Positions 55,602 to 63,284 of a stretch of 64,000 bases of DNA are shown here, one piece after another. A program made the position numbers and the translations under genes. The stretch's first letter is position 1. Every line of letters starts with the position of its first letter. The DNA is taken from positions 62,001-126,000 of the forward strand of contig JAFXZY010000002.1 in the NCBI GenBank assembly GCA_017541025.1. The letters are read 5' to 3'. The notes under the pieces are model-generated. The model was not told where the DNA came from. It worked only from the letters and a program-made list of their open reading frames with translations, and searched no databases. Origin of the DNA: Bacteroidaceae bacterium (GTDB taxonomy: Bacteria > Bacteroidota > Bacteroidia > Bacteroidales > Bacteroidaceae).

Positions 55602-56291
55602 ATGAACAAGAAGCTAATAAATGTATTTTTAGGTCTTTGTGTAGTTGGATTGCTCTTTATCACATGGCGTAGCATCCAGGACACTGAAGATTTTGATGCC
55701 GAGGTAACAGCCCGTGAAAACGTTGTAAAGGCTCGTCTGATGGAAATTCGTAGTGCAGAAGAGGCTTACAAGGCTCAGCATGGCGAGTATTGTGCTGACT
55801 GGTCAGTTCTGATTGATTTTGTCAAGACAGGTCGTCTTCCTATTGTTATGAAGCAGGGTGTGCTTACTGATAAGCAGATGGACAATGGCCTTACCGAGTC
55901 CAAGGCCGCTGAGATTGTAAACAGTGGCGATCAGGCTGCCATTGTAGCTAACGGCCTGCAGAACTTCCGTCGTGATACCGTTTGGGTTTCACTGAAGGAT
56001 TCTCTGTACAACTATGAGGGTTTTGTTGCCGACTCTATGCGTTATATTCCTTTCTCAGAGGGTGATACCTTCGAGATTGTTGCATGTCCTAACACCACAC
56101 GTTCTGGTAGCATCATTCAGGTTATGGAGTGCAACGCTCCTGACAGTGCTTTCCTGAAGGGTATGGGTAAGCAGGGCGACCGCCTTATCTACAACCGTGC
56201 AGAAGAAGCAGATGCCAAGGGTGCTTATGCTGGTCTGAAGATTGGAGATGCCGGTAACAACTGGAATAACAATGCAGGTAACTGGGAGTAA
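55602..56291 (+). CDS. Membrane-anchored protein with pseudopilin-like N-terminal region, unknown function
   Basis: 229 residues. One N-terminal membrane helix (LINVFLGLCVVGLLFITW), then a charged helix and RSAEEAYKAQHGEYCADWSVLIDFVKTG, a pattern seen in type IV pilin-like proteins (a helix leading into a Y/G motif). The rest is an extracytoplasmic domain with ACPNTTRSGSIIQVMEC, whose two Cys might pair, and an Asn-rich end (NNWNNNAGNWE). There is no prepilin peptidase site before the helix, so a true pilin is doubtful. The next gene overlaps its 3' end. Confidence 0.65.
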   Translation: MNKKLINVFLGLCVVGLLFITWRSIQDTEDFDAEVTARENVVKARLMEIRSAEEAYKAQHGEYCADWSVLIDFVKTGRLPIVMKQGVLTDKQMDNGLTESKAAEIVNSGDQAAIVANGLQNFRRDTVWVSLKDSLYNYEGFVADSMRYIPFSEGDTFEIVACPNTTRSGSIIQVMECNAPDSAFLKGMGKQGDRLIYNRAEEADAKGAYAGLKIGDAGNNWNNNAGNWE

Positions 56292-57009
56292 TTTGCTTAA
56301 CACATATAGATTATCCATCCGACTTTTCTCGGATGGATTTTCTTTGTCTATCCTTTACACCGCCGATAACTCGTTGGTACAAAAGGAGGATGTAACGGCT
56401 GATGGCGTTACTCCCTTGTACCAGTTGCTGGAGAAAACGCTCCAGCGTCCACCTTTTACGGAATACACCTTTCAGAATGTGGAGCTGCTGGTTCTTTCGC
56501 CCAGCACGTGTGTTCCTCTGGAGTACTTCCGTCGCGAGGAAGTCTTTGCTCTTTACAACCTCACCTTCCCATCTCTGAAGGTCGGGAAAAAGGAGGTTCA
56601 CTATCAGATTCTCCCTTCTTTGGAGGTGGTGGAACTCTTTTCCTTGGATTCCCAGATGCTGCAAACCGTTCAGGACCTGTATCCCGATGCGGAGATTGTC
56701 AGTCTGGAGGGGCGCGCCATTGAGGCTTTTGCCAATGCCGACCGTAAGAAGCAAGACCAAAGCATACATTTTTATGCAATGATTGCCCCCAGGAATATGC
56801 TTGTCTGCTGTTTCAAGGAACAACGGTTGCATTATGCTTCCACTTTTTCCGTTGATAATGATGCAGACCGCCTCTATTATATTATGGGTGTTTGGAAAAG
56901 TTTGCAGATGGAGGAGAAGACACAGCCTCTTTATCTTAACAATGCCAGCGTTGAGTTGCTGCAGCAGTTACAACGCTTTATACCCAAGACCGTAGTATGC
57001 GAGTTATAA
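56272..57009 (+). CDS. DUF3822-family protein
   Basis: 245 residues from the ATG at 56272, which overlaps the upstream gene by 20 bp; the open frame reaches back to a TTG at 56242. The first half (YRLSIRLFSDGFSLSILYTADNSLVQKE) and second half (HFYAMIAPRNMLVCCFKEQRLHYASTFSVDNDADRLYYIMGVWKSL) match the DUF3822 pattern of Bacteroidetes, an actin/hexokinase-like fold of unknown role. It overlaps rsmD by 13 bp, a linkage often seen, so a connection with rRNA methylation or ribosome assembly is possible but unproven. Confidence 0.78.
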   Translation: MQVTGSNLLNTYRLSIRLFSDGFSLSILYTADNSLVQKEDVTADGVTPLYQLLEKTLQRPPFTEYTFQNVELLVLSPSTCVPLEYFRREEVFALYNLTFPSLKVGKKEVHYQILPSLEVVELFSLDSQMLQTVQDLYPDAEIVSLEGRAIEAFANADRKKQDQSIHFYAMIAPRNMLVCCFKEQRLHYASTFSVDNDADRLYYIMGVWKSLQMEEKTQPLYLNNASVELLQQLQRFIPKTVVCEL

Positions 57010-57530
57010 CAGGCAAATACAAGGGTCGGCATTTCGATGTGCCTCGTACCTTCAAGGCACGTCCTACAACAGATTTTGCTAAGGAGAACCTGTTTAATGT
57101 TCTTCAGGGATACATTGATTTTGATGAAGAACCCACAGCACTAGACCTCTTTTCCGGCACAGGTAGCATCACGTTGGAGTTGCTTAGCCGAGGTTGCAGT
57201 CGTGTGGTTTCTGTCGAGGCCGATGCCTTGCATTATAGTTTTATCCGTGGGTTTGTTGATAAGTTGCAAGACCTGAACGCATTCCCCGTTCGGGCTGATG
57301 TGTTTCGCTTTCTGAGTAAGTGTCACGAGCAGTTCGACTTCATCTTTGCCGACCCGCCATACGCACTTCCCCAGTTAGAGCAATTGCCAGACATCGTGCT
57401 CTCACGCCAATTGTTACGCGAGGGCGGACTCTTTGTCCTTGAACACGGAAAAACTCAGGATTTCTCGCAGCATCCACGCATCGTAGACCATCGTGCCTAC
57501 GGAAGCGTAAACTTCTCTTTCTTTAAATAA
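56997..57530 (+). CDS. rsmD: 16S rRNA (guanine966-N2)-methyltransferase RsmD
   Basis: 177 residues. SAM-binding motif DLFSGTGSITLE at about 50-61 and the N6/N2-methylase motif DPPY at 119-122, with MRVITGKYKGR and RPTTDFAKENLFNVL at the N-terminus. Methylates G966 of 16S rRNA. Translationally coupled to the DUF3822 gene by overlap. Confidence 0.93.
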   Translation: MRVITGKYKGRHFDVPRTFKARPTTDFAKENLFNVLQGYIDFDEEPTALDLFSGTGSITLELLSRGCSRVVSVEADALHYSFIRGFVDKLQDLNAFPVRADVFRFLSKCHEQFDFIFADPPYALPQLEQLPDIVLSRQLLREGGLFVLEHGKTQDFSQHPRIVDHRAYGSVNFSFFK

Positions 57531-57544
57531 ATAAGGTAGGGCGG

Positions 57545-60500
57545 TTAGAATCTTCCACCGCCTCCGCCAAAGCCGCCTCCGCCGCCGCCGAAGCCTCCAC
57601 GACCACCTCCGCCCCAGTTGCCGCGACCGCCACCGAAGCCGCCATTGGCGCGTGCTTCCTTGTTGCCCAACAGGTTCAGACGGTAGATAAAGTGTACCAT
57701 TACGTAGCTGTTAATGGCATTGGTCCATGTGTTGGTACGCATGGTGGCATTGATGTTACGGCTGATGTTGCTGCGCTCTTTTAGAATATCATACCACTGT
57801 ACGCTGATGGTAGCTGCTCTTCCCTTCAGGAAACTCTGGCTAAGCTGAGCATTCCATATCAGTTCATTGGTGTTCATGTTGGCATCTTCATAACCACGAC
57901 GGCATTGCTCGCCGATATCTGTACTCAGAGCCATTCCCCAGGGGAAGTTCAGGATAATGTTTCCTCCGTAATTAAATGTCCATGTGTCCAGATTGGCATT
58001 ACTCTGGATAGAGTTTCTGTCGTGACGGTAAGCGCCGCTACCGTTTACGCCAATTTCGTAGCTTCCGGTGGCACCTATCTCACCACGAACATTAAAACGG
58101 AGTGTTTCGCGTACATTCAGCGTCTTGGTAGTAGACTTCTTCAGCAGATCGTTATCATACGCATAGCTGAACAGTCCGTTCATATCTACTCCGCCGTCGG
58201 GAGCGCTGGTCAGGAACTTACGGGCAGTATCGTCGATGTCGCTGCTGATATATCCTACATTGTGGTTGTAGTCAATATTGGTATTGGTGGAGAAGTTCCA
58301 CATCTTCTGTTTGTCGATGGCAGTGTTGAACATCAACCATGTACCAATGTTCCAATCGCCGTCAATGTTCATAGGGCGAGTGTAGCGAGCACCAGTCTGC
58401 TCATCATAAATGGTGCTGGATTCTATGGTTCTTCTGCTGATGTTACCATTCAGATTGGCCGACCATCCACGCTGTGCTTCGGTGTTGTACCCGTTATAGA
58501 AAAGGTTGAAGTTGTCGGTCCACGAACTCTTTAATCCCGCATTACCAGTGCTAATGTTCAAGGGGTCGCTGCTGTCCACCGTTTCTATAAGGTCGGTCAT
58601 TGATGGTTGGTTCATACGGCCGTTGTAGCGCAGACGCAACTGACTGGTGTTGCTGATTTTCCAGCGAATATCGATACGTGGAGCCCAGTTCTGGGTTGTT
58701 CTTACGATGGTGGTATCAATGTTACCCTTCTGATAGTCCATGTGGGTATTCTGGGGCTGATAACTGACACCCGCATTGAAGCGCAACTCCTGTTCATTCT
58801 CAAACTTTGCTGTATAGCGGTACATCAGGTTGGCATTGTGGTTCCACTCTTTGTAAGTTGCATACTGGCTGTTAACCTTGTCAATAACAAGGGTTGTCAA
58901 GTCTATCCCGTATTCGCTCAGGTCGTGAATAATTCCGTCCACCTCTATCTGACCGGTATATAGGTTATAGGCTGTTATCCTGCCGAGTTCTGCATGGTCT
59001 TTGAGTGCTGCCTCAATTTCTTCAGAAAGTGTGGGCAGAGTAAGCATGGTCCGGTCGCGGTCTTGGAATCGGCGTTGTATCTGGTAGCTTACCTGTAGGT
59101 TACCTCCTGTCAGCAAGGGCTCGCTGTAGCTCAGTCTACCCTGATACCTGTAAGTGGTAGAGGGAGCAAAGGTATTTTGGTAAGTAGCAGTCAAAGGCTG
59201 ACGGGCTGAATCCTGGAAATACCTAACCATAGAACGGCTATAGGAGTTGCTCTTGCTGGTCTGGTATTCACCGCCAATATTCAGCGTAATGTTACGTCCA
59301 GGCTTGAACAACTGGCGGTTCACTTGCAGCTCAGCATCCACGCTGGTGTTCTTGGAATCTCCAAAGTTATAGCGCTCGTTATGGTTTACAACAATATCGG
59401 ATTTTCCTGTTTCCCTATCTATCAGTTCCTCGTATTGTTCCAATGGGTTAACCAGTCCTGCCTTGTAAGGACTGCTGTTAAATGTCACACTTTCGCTGTT
59501 CCCGAAGTTGTCGCTTTTCGAATAGGAGAAGTTGGGGCGGAATAGGATGTTAGTCAGCGAGTCCGGCATCCACTCGAAGCGGAAGTTGGCATTCACGTTG
59601 TAGTTGTTGTTCTCGTTGTGATTCTTGTTGTTGTTGAAGGTACTCTTTGTTTCAGAAAGGAAGGTCTCACTGTTGGATTGCGAATCAGACAGACTGTTAC
59701 GCTGCGAATAGCGCACATTACCACCCAGTTTGATAAGACCAGCCGAATAGTCGGGCTTCCCGTTTTCCCAGGCGAAGTTTAAACCTGCCATTGTGCTGGT
59801 GGTGATACCTCCGCCGCCACCCCAGCCGCCCCAGCCGCGACCGCCGCCAGGGAATCCGGCATCGTTTATATTGTTACGGCTGTAAATGACAGAGAACTGC
59901 GAATGATCCAGAAAGCGGTTCACATTCAGCCTTATCGAGTAAAGGTCGCTGGGAATGGCAGAAAAGGTTGGATTAAAGCCTTCTTCTGCAACACTTTCAG
60001 CAGTTGGTGTTCCGTAGGAGAGGTCCACATTGGTAACCCATCCTTCTTTCATTCCCTTCTGAACGGTAAGGTCCAAAACCGTTTCTTCTTCGCCATCGTC
60101 GATACCCGTTATGCGGCTGTAGTCACTCTTGCGCTCGTAGGCTTTCAACTTCTTAATCATCTTGCTGGGCAAGTTCTTCATAGCCATCTTGGTATCATTC
60201 TGGAAGAACTCCTTACCCTCCACCATAATTTTGCTGATGCTCTTGCCGTTTATCTTTATGTTTCCTTCATCGTCCACCTCGGCTCCTGGCAACTTCTTTA
60301 CCAATTCCTCCAATGCAGAGCCTTCGGGCAGTCGGTAAGCATCGGCATTATAGACAAAGGTGTCTTCCTTCATCTCCACCTGTGCCAGCCTGGCCACTAC
60401 CTCGGCCTCATTTAGCATCTTACTGTTCTCCTGTAGGGTGAAGGTACCCACATTTATGTCTTTGTTGGCTTTGGTAAGAGTCAGATTCTTATATTGCGTC

Positions 60501-60754
60501 AGATAGCCCACGTATGAAATACGCATAATGTAGCTTCCAGCCTTTACTGCTGGAAGGTTAAACTTTCCGTCTTCTTTCGAGAGGGCTCCAGAAGCTTGCG
60601 TGCTATCCTTGGGGTGAAGCAACACGACGGTTGCGCCGGGCATCGTCTCGTTGGTTGAGCCGTCCATAATCAATCCGCTCACAGTTATCTTCTGCCCCAT
60701 TGCCATCAAAGGGCAAATAATTGTCAACAATAAATATAATAAGGTACGTTTCAT
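57545..60754 (-). CDS. Large outer-membrane beta-barrel protein, TonB-receptor-like, with Gly-rich tail
   Basis: 1069 residues from ATG 60754 (a second ATG five codons upstream is in frame). Signal peptide MKRTLLYLLLTIICPLMAMG, then a carboxypeptidase-regulatory-like domain (ITVSGLIMDGSTNETMPGATVVLL...SYVGY), a plug-like region (LEELVKKLPGAEVDDEGNIKINGKSISKIMVEGKEFF) and a long barrel. This is the outer-membrane beta-barrel family common in Bacteroidales; no linked SusD-like gene is present, so a glycan role is not supported. A Gly/Trp-rich loop (GGRGWGGWGGGGG) lies near residue 310, and the extreme C-terminus is a Gly/Phe/Arg-rich tail of about 35 residues after the barrel. Confidence 0.85.
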   Translation of the reverse strand: MKRTLLYLLLTIICPLMAMGQKITVSGLIMDGSTNETMPGATVVLLHPKDSTQASGALSKEDGKFNLPAVKAGSYIMRISYVGYLTQYKNLTLTKANKDINVGTFTLQENSKMLNEAEVVARLAQVEMKEDTFVYNADAYRLPEGSALEELVKKLPGAEVDDEGNIKINGKSISKIMVEGKEFFQNDTKMAMKNLPSKMIKKLKAYERKSDYSRITGIDDGEEETVLDLTVQKGMKEGWVTNVDLSYGTPTAESVAEEGFNPTFSAIPSDLYSIRLNVNRFLDHSQFSVIYSRNNINDAGFPGGGRGWGGWGGGGGITTSTMAGLNFAWENGKPDYSAGLIKLGGNVRYSQRNSLSDSQSNSETFLSETKSTFNNNKNHNENNNYNVNANFRFEWMPDSLTNILFRPNFSYSKSDNFGNSESVTFNSSPYKAGLVNPLEQYEELIDRETGKSDIVVNHNERYNFGDSKNTSVDAELQVNRQLFKPGRNITLNIGGEYQTSKSNSYSRSMVRYFQDSARQPLTATYQNTFAPSTTYRYQGRLSYSEPLLTGGNLQVSYQIQRRFQDRDRTMLTLPTLSEEIEAALKDHAELGRITAYNLYTGQIEVDGIIHDLSEYGIDLTTLVIDKVNSQYATYKEWNHNANLMYRYTAKFENEQELRFNAGVSYQPQNTHMDYQKGNIDTTIVRTTQNWAPRIDIRWKISNTSQLRLRYNGRMNQPSMTDLIETVDSSDPLNISTGNAGLKSSWTDNFNLFYNGYNTEAQRGWSANLNGNISRRTIESSTIYDEQTGARYTRPMNIDGDWNIGTWLMFNTAIDKQKMWNFSTNTNIDYNHNVGYISSDIDDTARKFLTSAPDGGVDMNGLFSYAYDNDLLKKSTTKTLNVRETLRFNVRGEIGATGSYEIGVNGSGAYRHDRNSIQSNANLDTWTFNYGGNIILNFPWGMALSTDIGEQCRRGYEDANMNTNELIWNAQLSQSFLKGRAATISVQWYDILKERSNISRNINATMRTNTWTNAINSYVMVHFIYRLNLLGNKEARANGGFGGGRGNWGGGGRGGFGGGGGGFGGGGGRF

Positions 60755-60845
60755 CAAATGAAAATTCACAATTAAACTTCGTTTGAGCCTGCTTTCGTTC
60801 GGGATAGTAAATAAGTTTCCTCTCCTCTCACTTAATCGCAGCCTT

Positions 60846-60866
60846 CACAATTCATAATTCATAATT
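60846..60866 (+). repeat. Heptanucleotide repeat, CACAATT/CATAATT x 3
   Basis: CACAATT, CATAATT, CATAATT in the spacer upstream of the outer-membrane protein gene. Same unit, reverse-complemented, as at 16344 and 31614. Confidence 0.6.
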
Positions 60867-60949
60867 ATGGCTACATTTGTTTTTTGAACTTTTGCGACCA
60901 CAACATTTTTAAGACCACCTCCGTCACCTATGGTTTAATTAATCGGCGG

Positions 60950-60957
60950 CAAAGTTA
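60950..60957 (-). promoter_or_regulatory. -7 promoter element for the outer-membrane protein gene
   Basis: TAACTTTG on the minus strand, exact TAnnTTTG. It would give a leader of about 190 nt. The -33 region is T-rich without a clear TTTG at 19-20 bp. Confidence 0.5.
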
Positions 60958-60980
60958 GTATTTTTTTTACTTTTTTGACA

Positions 60981-61015
60981 CAATGTTCAATGTTCAATGT
61001 TCAATGTTCAATGTT
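60981..61015 (+). repeat. Heptanucleotide repeat, CAATGTT x 5, in the aroB promoter
   Basis: Five exact units ending five bases before the TAATTTTG -7 box, so the -33 region and most of the spacer are made of repeat. Confidence 0.85.
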
Positions 61016-61020
61016 TTTTG

Positions 61021-61028
61021 TAATTTTG
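61021..61028 (+). promoter_or_regulatory. -7 promoter element for aroB
   Basis: TAATTTTG, exact TAnnTTTG, 23 bp before the ATG at 61052. The -33 position falls within the CAATGTT array (TGTT at 19 bp). Confidence 0.7.
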
Positions 61029-61051
61029 CCCACAAATTACAAAAAATAAAG

Positions 61052-62110
61052 ATGAAACAAGACGTTGTTATTAGCCAAAACCTGCAAGCAGATTTGCAGC
61101 AAGCCATCAGTCGCTGTCCGCACGATAAACTTTTTGTCCTTACCGACAACACCACTTTACGACTTTGTTGGCCCGTGATAAAGGATTATCCTTATTTGCA
61201 AGGAGCCCAGATGATAACCATTGGCGCTACCGATGAGAATAAGACCCTGCAGACGCTCGCTTCCGTTTGGGAAGCCTTGCAGCAGGGAGGCGCCACGCGT
61301 CACAGCCTGCTCATCTGTCTGGGAGGCGGAATGGTAACAGACCTTGGAGGCTTTGCTGCCAGTACCTTTAAACGAGGCATTCAGTATATTAATATCCCCA
61401 CTACCTTATTAAGTATGGTAGATGCAAGTGTGGGAGGAAAGACGGGCATTAACTTTGGCGGCTTGAAGAACGAGATTGGTGTCTTCAACTGCGCTAGTAC
61501 CGTTATCTTGTGTGCCGAGTTCCTTCGCACTTTGGACGATTACAACATCCGTTCCGGCTATGCCGAGATGCTCAAGCACGGAATCATCAGCAATACGGAG
61601 AATTGGGCAGAGCTTATCACCTTCGACTTGGATAACATCGACTATGCCCACCTTCAGCAGCTGGTTGCCAAGAGTGTTGCCATCAAGGAACGCATTGTGG
61701 AGGAAGACCCTACGGAGAAGGGCATCCGTAAAGCCTTGAACTTAGGCCATACAGCTGGTCACGCCTTAGAGAGCTTAGCCTTGGCCGAGAACCGTACGGT
61801 CCTGCACGGTTATGCGGTAGCTTGGGGCTTGGTTTGCGAGTTGTACCTGAGTGCCAAGCGTCTCAATTTCCCAAAGGACAAACTCAGCCAGACCCTTCAG
61901 TTCATAAAGGAAACTTACGGGGTGTTTACCTTCGACTGCAAGCAGTACGACCGCCTGTATCAGTTTATGCAGCACGACAAGAAGAACCAGTCGGGCATCA
62001 TCAACTTCACTCTTATGGCCGATATTGGCGACATTCGCATCAACCAAACCGCTACGCAGGAAGAAATTCAGGATATGTTGGATTTCTATCGCGAAAGTAT
62101 GGGTTGTTAA
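61052..62110 (+). CDS. aroB: 3-dehydroquinate synthase
   Basis: 352 residues from ATG 61052; the open frame extends 23 codons upstream only because the CAATGTT array and promoter have no stop there. Converts DAHP to 3-dehydroquinate, step two of the shikimate pathway, using NAD and a metal ion. GGGMVTDLGGFAASTFKRG, INIPTTLLSMVDASVGGKTGIN, RSGYAEMLKHGII and NLGHTAGHALES carry the cofactor and metal-site residues. Together with aroA in this window it covers two shikimate steps, in separate units. Confidence 0.96.
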   Translation: MKQDVVISQNLQADLQQAISRCPHDKLFVLTDNTTLRLCWPVIKDYPYLQGAQMITIGATDENKTLQTLASVWEALQQGGATRHSLLICLGGGMVTDLGGFAASTFKRGIQYINIPTTLLSMVDASVGGKTGINFGGLKNEIGVFNCASTVILCAEFLRTLDDYNIRSGYAEMLKHGIISNTENWAELITFDLDNIDYAHLQQLVAKSVAIKERIVEEDPTEKGIRKALNLGHTAGHALESLALAENRTVLHGYAVAWGLVCELYLSAKRLNFPKDKLSQTLQFIKETYGVFTFDCKQYDRLYQFMQHDKKNQSGIINFTLMADIGDIRINQTATQEEIQDMLDFYRESMGC

Positions 62111-62172
62111 CAAATCATAAAAAGCCGCACCTTAAACATAACATACCATTTCTTTGTGCGTTGTAAGAGCAG

Positions 62173-62667
62173 ATGACACAGATAGAATTTGAACATACGC
62201 TGCTTAAGACGCGCACAAAGATGCTGCGTGTTGCCACAGACTTCTTCCGTAACGATGAGGATGCTGAGGATATAGTGCAGGAGGTCTACGAGCGTATGCT
62301 CCGCCGAGGATGGCAAGAGGGCGACGATCTGGAAGCCCTCCTTATCCGAGCTACCAAGAATCTGTGTGTGAGTGTGTGGCGACGCCAGAAGTTCCGAGCC
62401 ACAGAACCGTTGGCCTGTGTGCCTGAACCAGAAGAACGGCATTCTGCCGATGCCTCTCTCATAGAGCGTGAAACGAGCATAAAACTTGAAAGTGCTATCC
62501 GGCAATTACCTCCCTCAGAGCAAAGGCTCATCCGACTGAAAAGCAACGAACTGAGCATAGAGGAGATTTCACAGCAGACAGGCATTCCCAAACGTACCGC
62601 CAGCGCTATGCTCAGCACAGCAAAAAGGCGATTATTAAACATCTTAAAGACGAAAGCAAATGATTGA
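62173..62667 (+). CDS. ECF-type RNA polymerase sigma factor
   Basis: 164 residues. Region 2 (ATDFFRNDEDAEDIVQEVYERMLRRGW, ALLIRATKNLCVSVWRRQKF) and region 4 (AIRQLPPSEQRLIRLKSNELSIEEISQQTGIPKRTASAMLSTAKRRLLNIL) are clear, joined by an acidic linker. No region 3, as usual in ECF factors. It overlaps the next gene by 8 bp (ATGA), an arrangement typical of a sigma and its membrane regulator. Confidence 0.93.
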   Translation: MTQIEFEHTLLKTRTKMLRVATDFFRNDEDAEDIVQEVYERMLRRGWQEGDDLEALLIRATKNLCVSVWRRQKFRATEPLACVPEPEERHSADASLIERETSIKLESAIRQLPPSEQRLIRLKSNELSIEEISQQTGIPKRTASAMLSTAKRRLLNILKTKAND

Positions 62668-63283
62668 CAAAGAACTGATACACCAAGCTGCAGAGGATAT
62701 TGATATCTTTCAGGCCGACTTAATAGAGGAGTACGACCGTCTGATGGAAGCAAGAAAGAAGCCCCGTCGCCGCCTTCGCCTCTGGCCCCTTGCCGCAGCC
62801 GCTTGTGTGGCAGGCATCATCGCCATTTTCCTTGCTCCACCCAGAACGTCAGAGGAACAGCCACCCCTCGCTTTGGAAGAGCCAATAGCCAGCAGTCAAG
62901 AGCCAAGGGTCGAGAGCCAAGAGTCAAGAGTCGAGAGTCAAGAGTCAAGAGTCGAGAGTCAAGAGTCAAGAGTCAAGGGTCAAGAGTCAAGAGTCAAGGG
63001 TCAAGAGTCAAGAGTCGAGAGTCAAGAGTCAAGGGTCGAGAGCCAAAAGATAACTGTCACCTCTCGAAGGCCAAAAGCTAAAAGCCAACGGCCAAAAGCC
63101 AAGAGCCAACAGCCAATAGCGGAGCCTATGTTAGCAGAGGCGGAGATTGAGAGAGGGGCTCTTCCTGAAATGGAGGACCCACTCCTTGCTGTGGCGGCTC
63201 AGATTCAAGACATTCGTTCGCGAGGGGAACGTTTAGGACGAGAGATAGCACAATTAACGGATAATAAAATAAAATATCAATAA
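62660..63283 (+). CDS. Putative anti-sigma membrane protein with a heptapeptide repeat region
   Basis: 207 residues. Short cytoplasmic N-terminus (IDIFQADLIEEYDRLMEARKKPRRR), one membrane segment at about 41-59 (LWPLAAAACVAGIIAIFLA), then a region of about 79 residues made of SQESRVE/GQESRVK heptads and degenerate KAKSQRP units, and a helical end (AVAAQIQDIRSRGERLGREIAQL). Its position overlapping an ECF sigma gene and its topology suggest sigma control; there is no zinc-binding anti-sigma motif, so this is inference. Residues 75-153 are encoded by a 34-unit heptanucleotide array whose length decides the frame of the C-terminus. Confidence 0.72.
   Translation: MIDKELIHQAAEDIDIFQADLIEEYDRLMEARKKPRRRLRLWPLAAAACVAGIIAIFLAPPRTSEEQPPLALEEPIASSQEPRVESQESRVESQESRVESQESRVKGQESRVKGQESRVESQESRVESQKITVTSRRPKAKSQRPKAKSQQPIAEPMLAEAEIERGALPEMEDPLLAVAAQIQDIRSRGERLGREIAQLTDNKIKYQ
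62881..63118 (+). repeat. Heptanucleotide array, 34 units of GYCRANN in register
   Basis: 238 bp in exact 7-bp phase from GCCAATA to GCCAATA. Units 3-23 (62895-63041) are near-perfect GTCAAGA/GTCGAGA/GTCAAGG/GCCAAGA; flanking units are degenerate but in phase. No spacers, so not CRISPR. One unit more puts translation into a TAA at 63079-63081; one unit fewer into a TAA at 63051-63053. Confidence 0.95.
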
Positions 63284-63284
63284 C

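Noticed and set aside
55602-56291. True type IV pilin
   Set aside because: There is no prepilin peptidase cleavage site (G before a hydrophobic F-rich helix with E5) and no pilus assembly genes nearby; only the post-helix pattern is similar.
57536-57580. Terminator between rsmD and the outer-membrane protein gene
   Set aside because: GGCGGT/ACCGCC can pair, but most of it is the Gly-rich coding end of the outer-membrane gene and there is no U-tract.
60983-61051. Extended aroB start giving MFNVQCSMFNV
   Set aside because: These codons come from the CAATGTT array and contain the promoter; the ATG at 61052 starts the normal AroB sequence.
62881-63118. CRISPR array
   Set aside because: The repeat period is 7 bp with no unique spacers, it is in a coding frame, and no cas genes are nearby.
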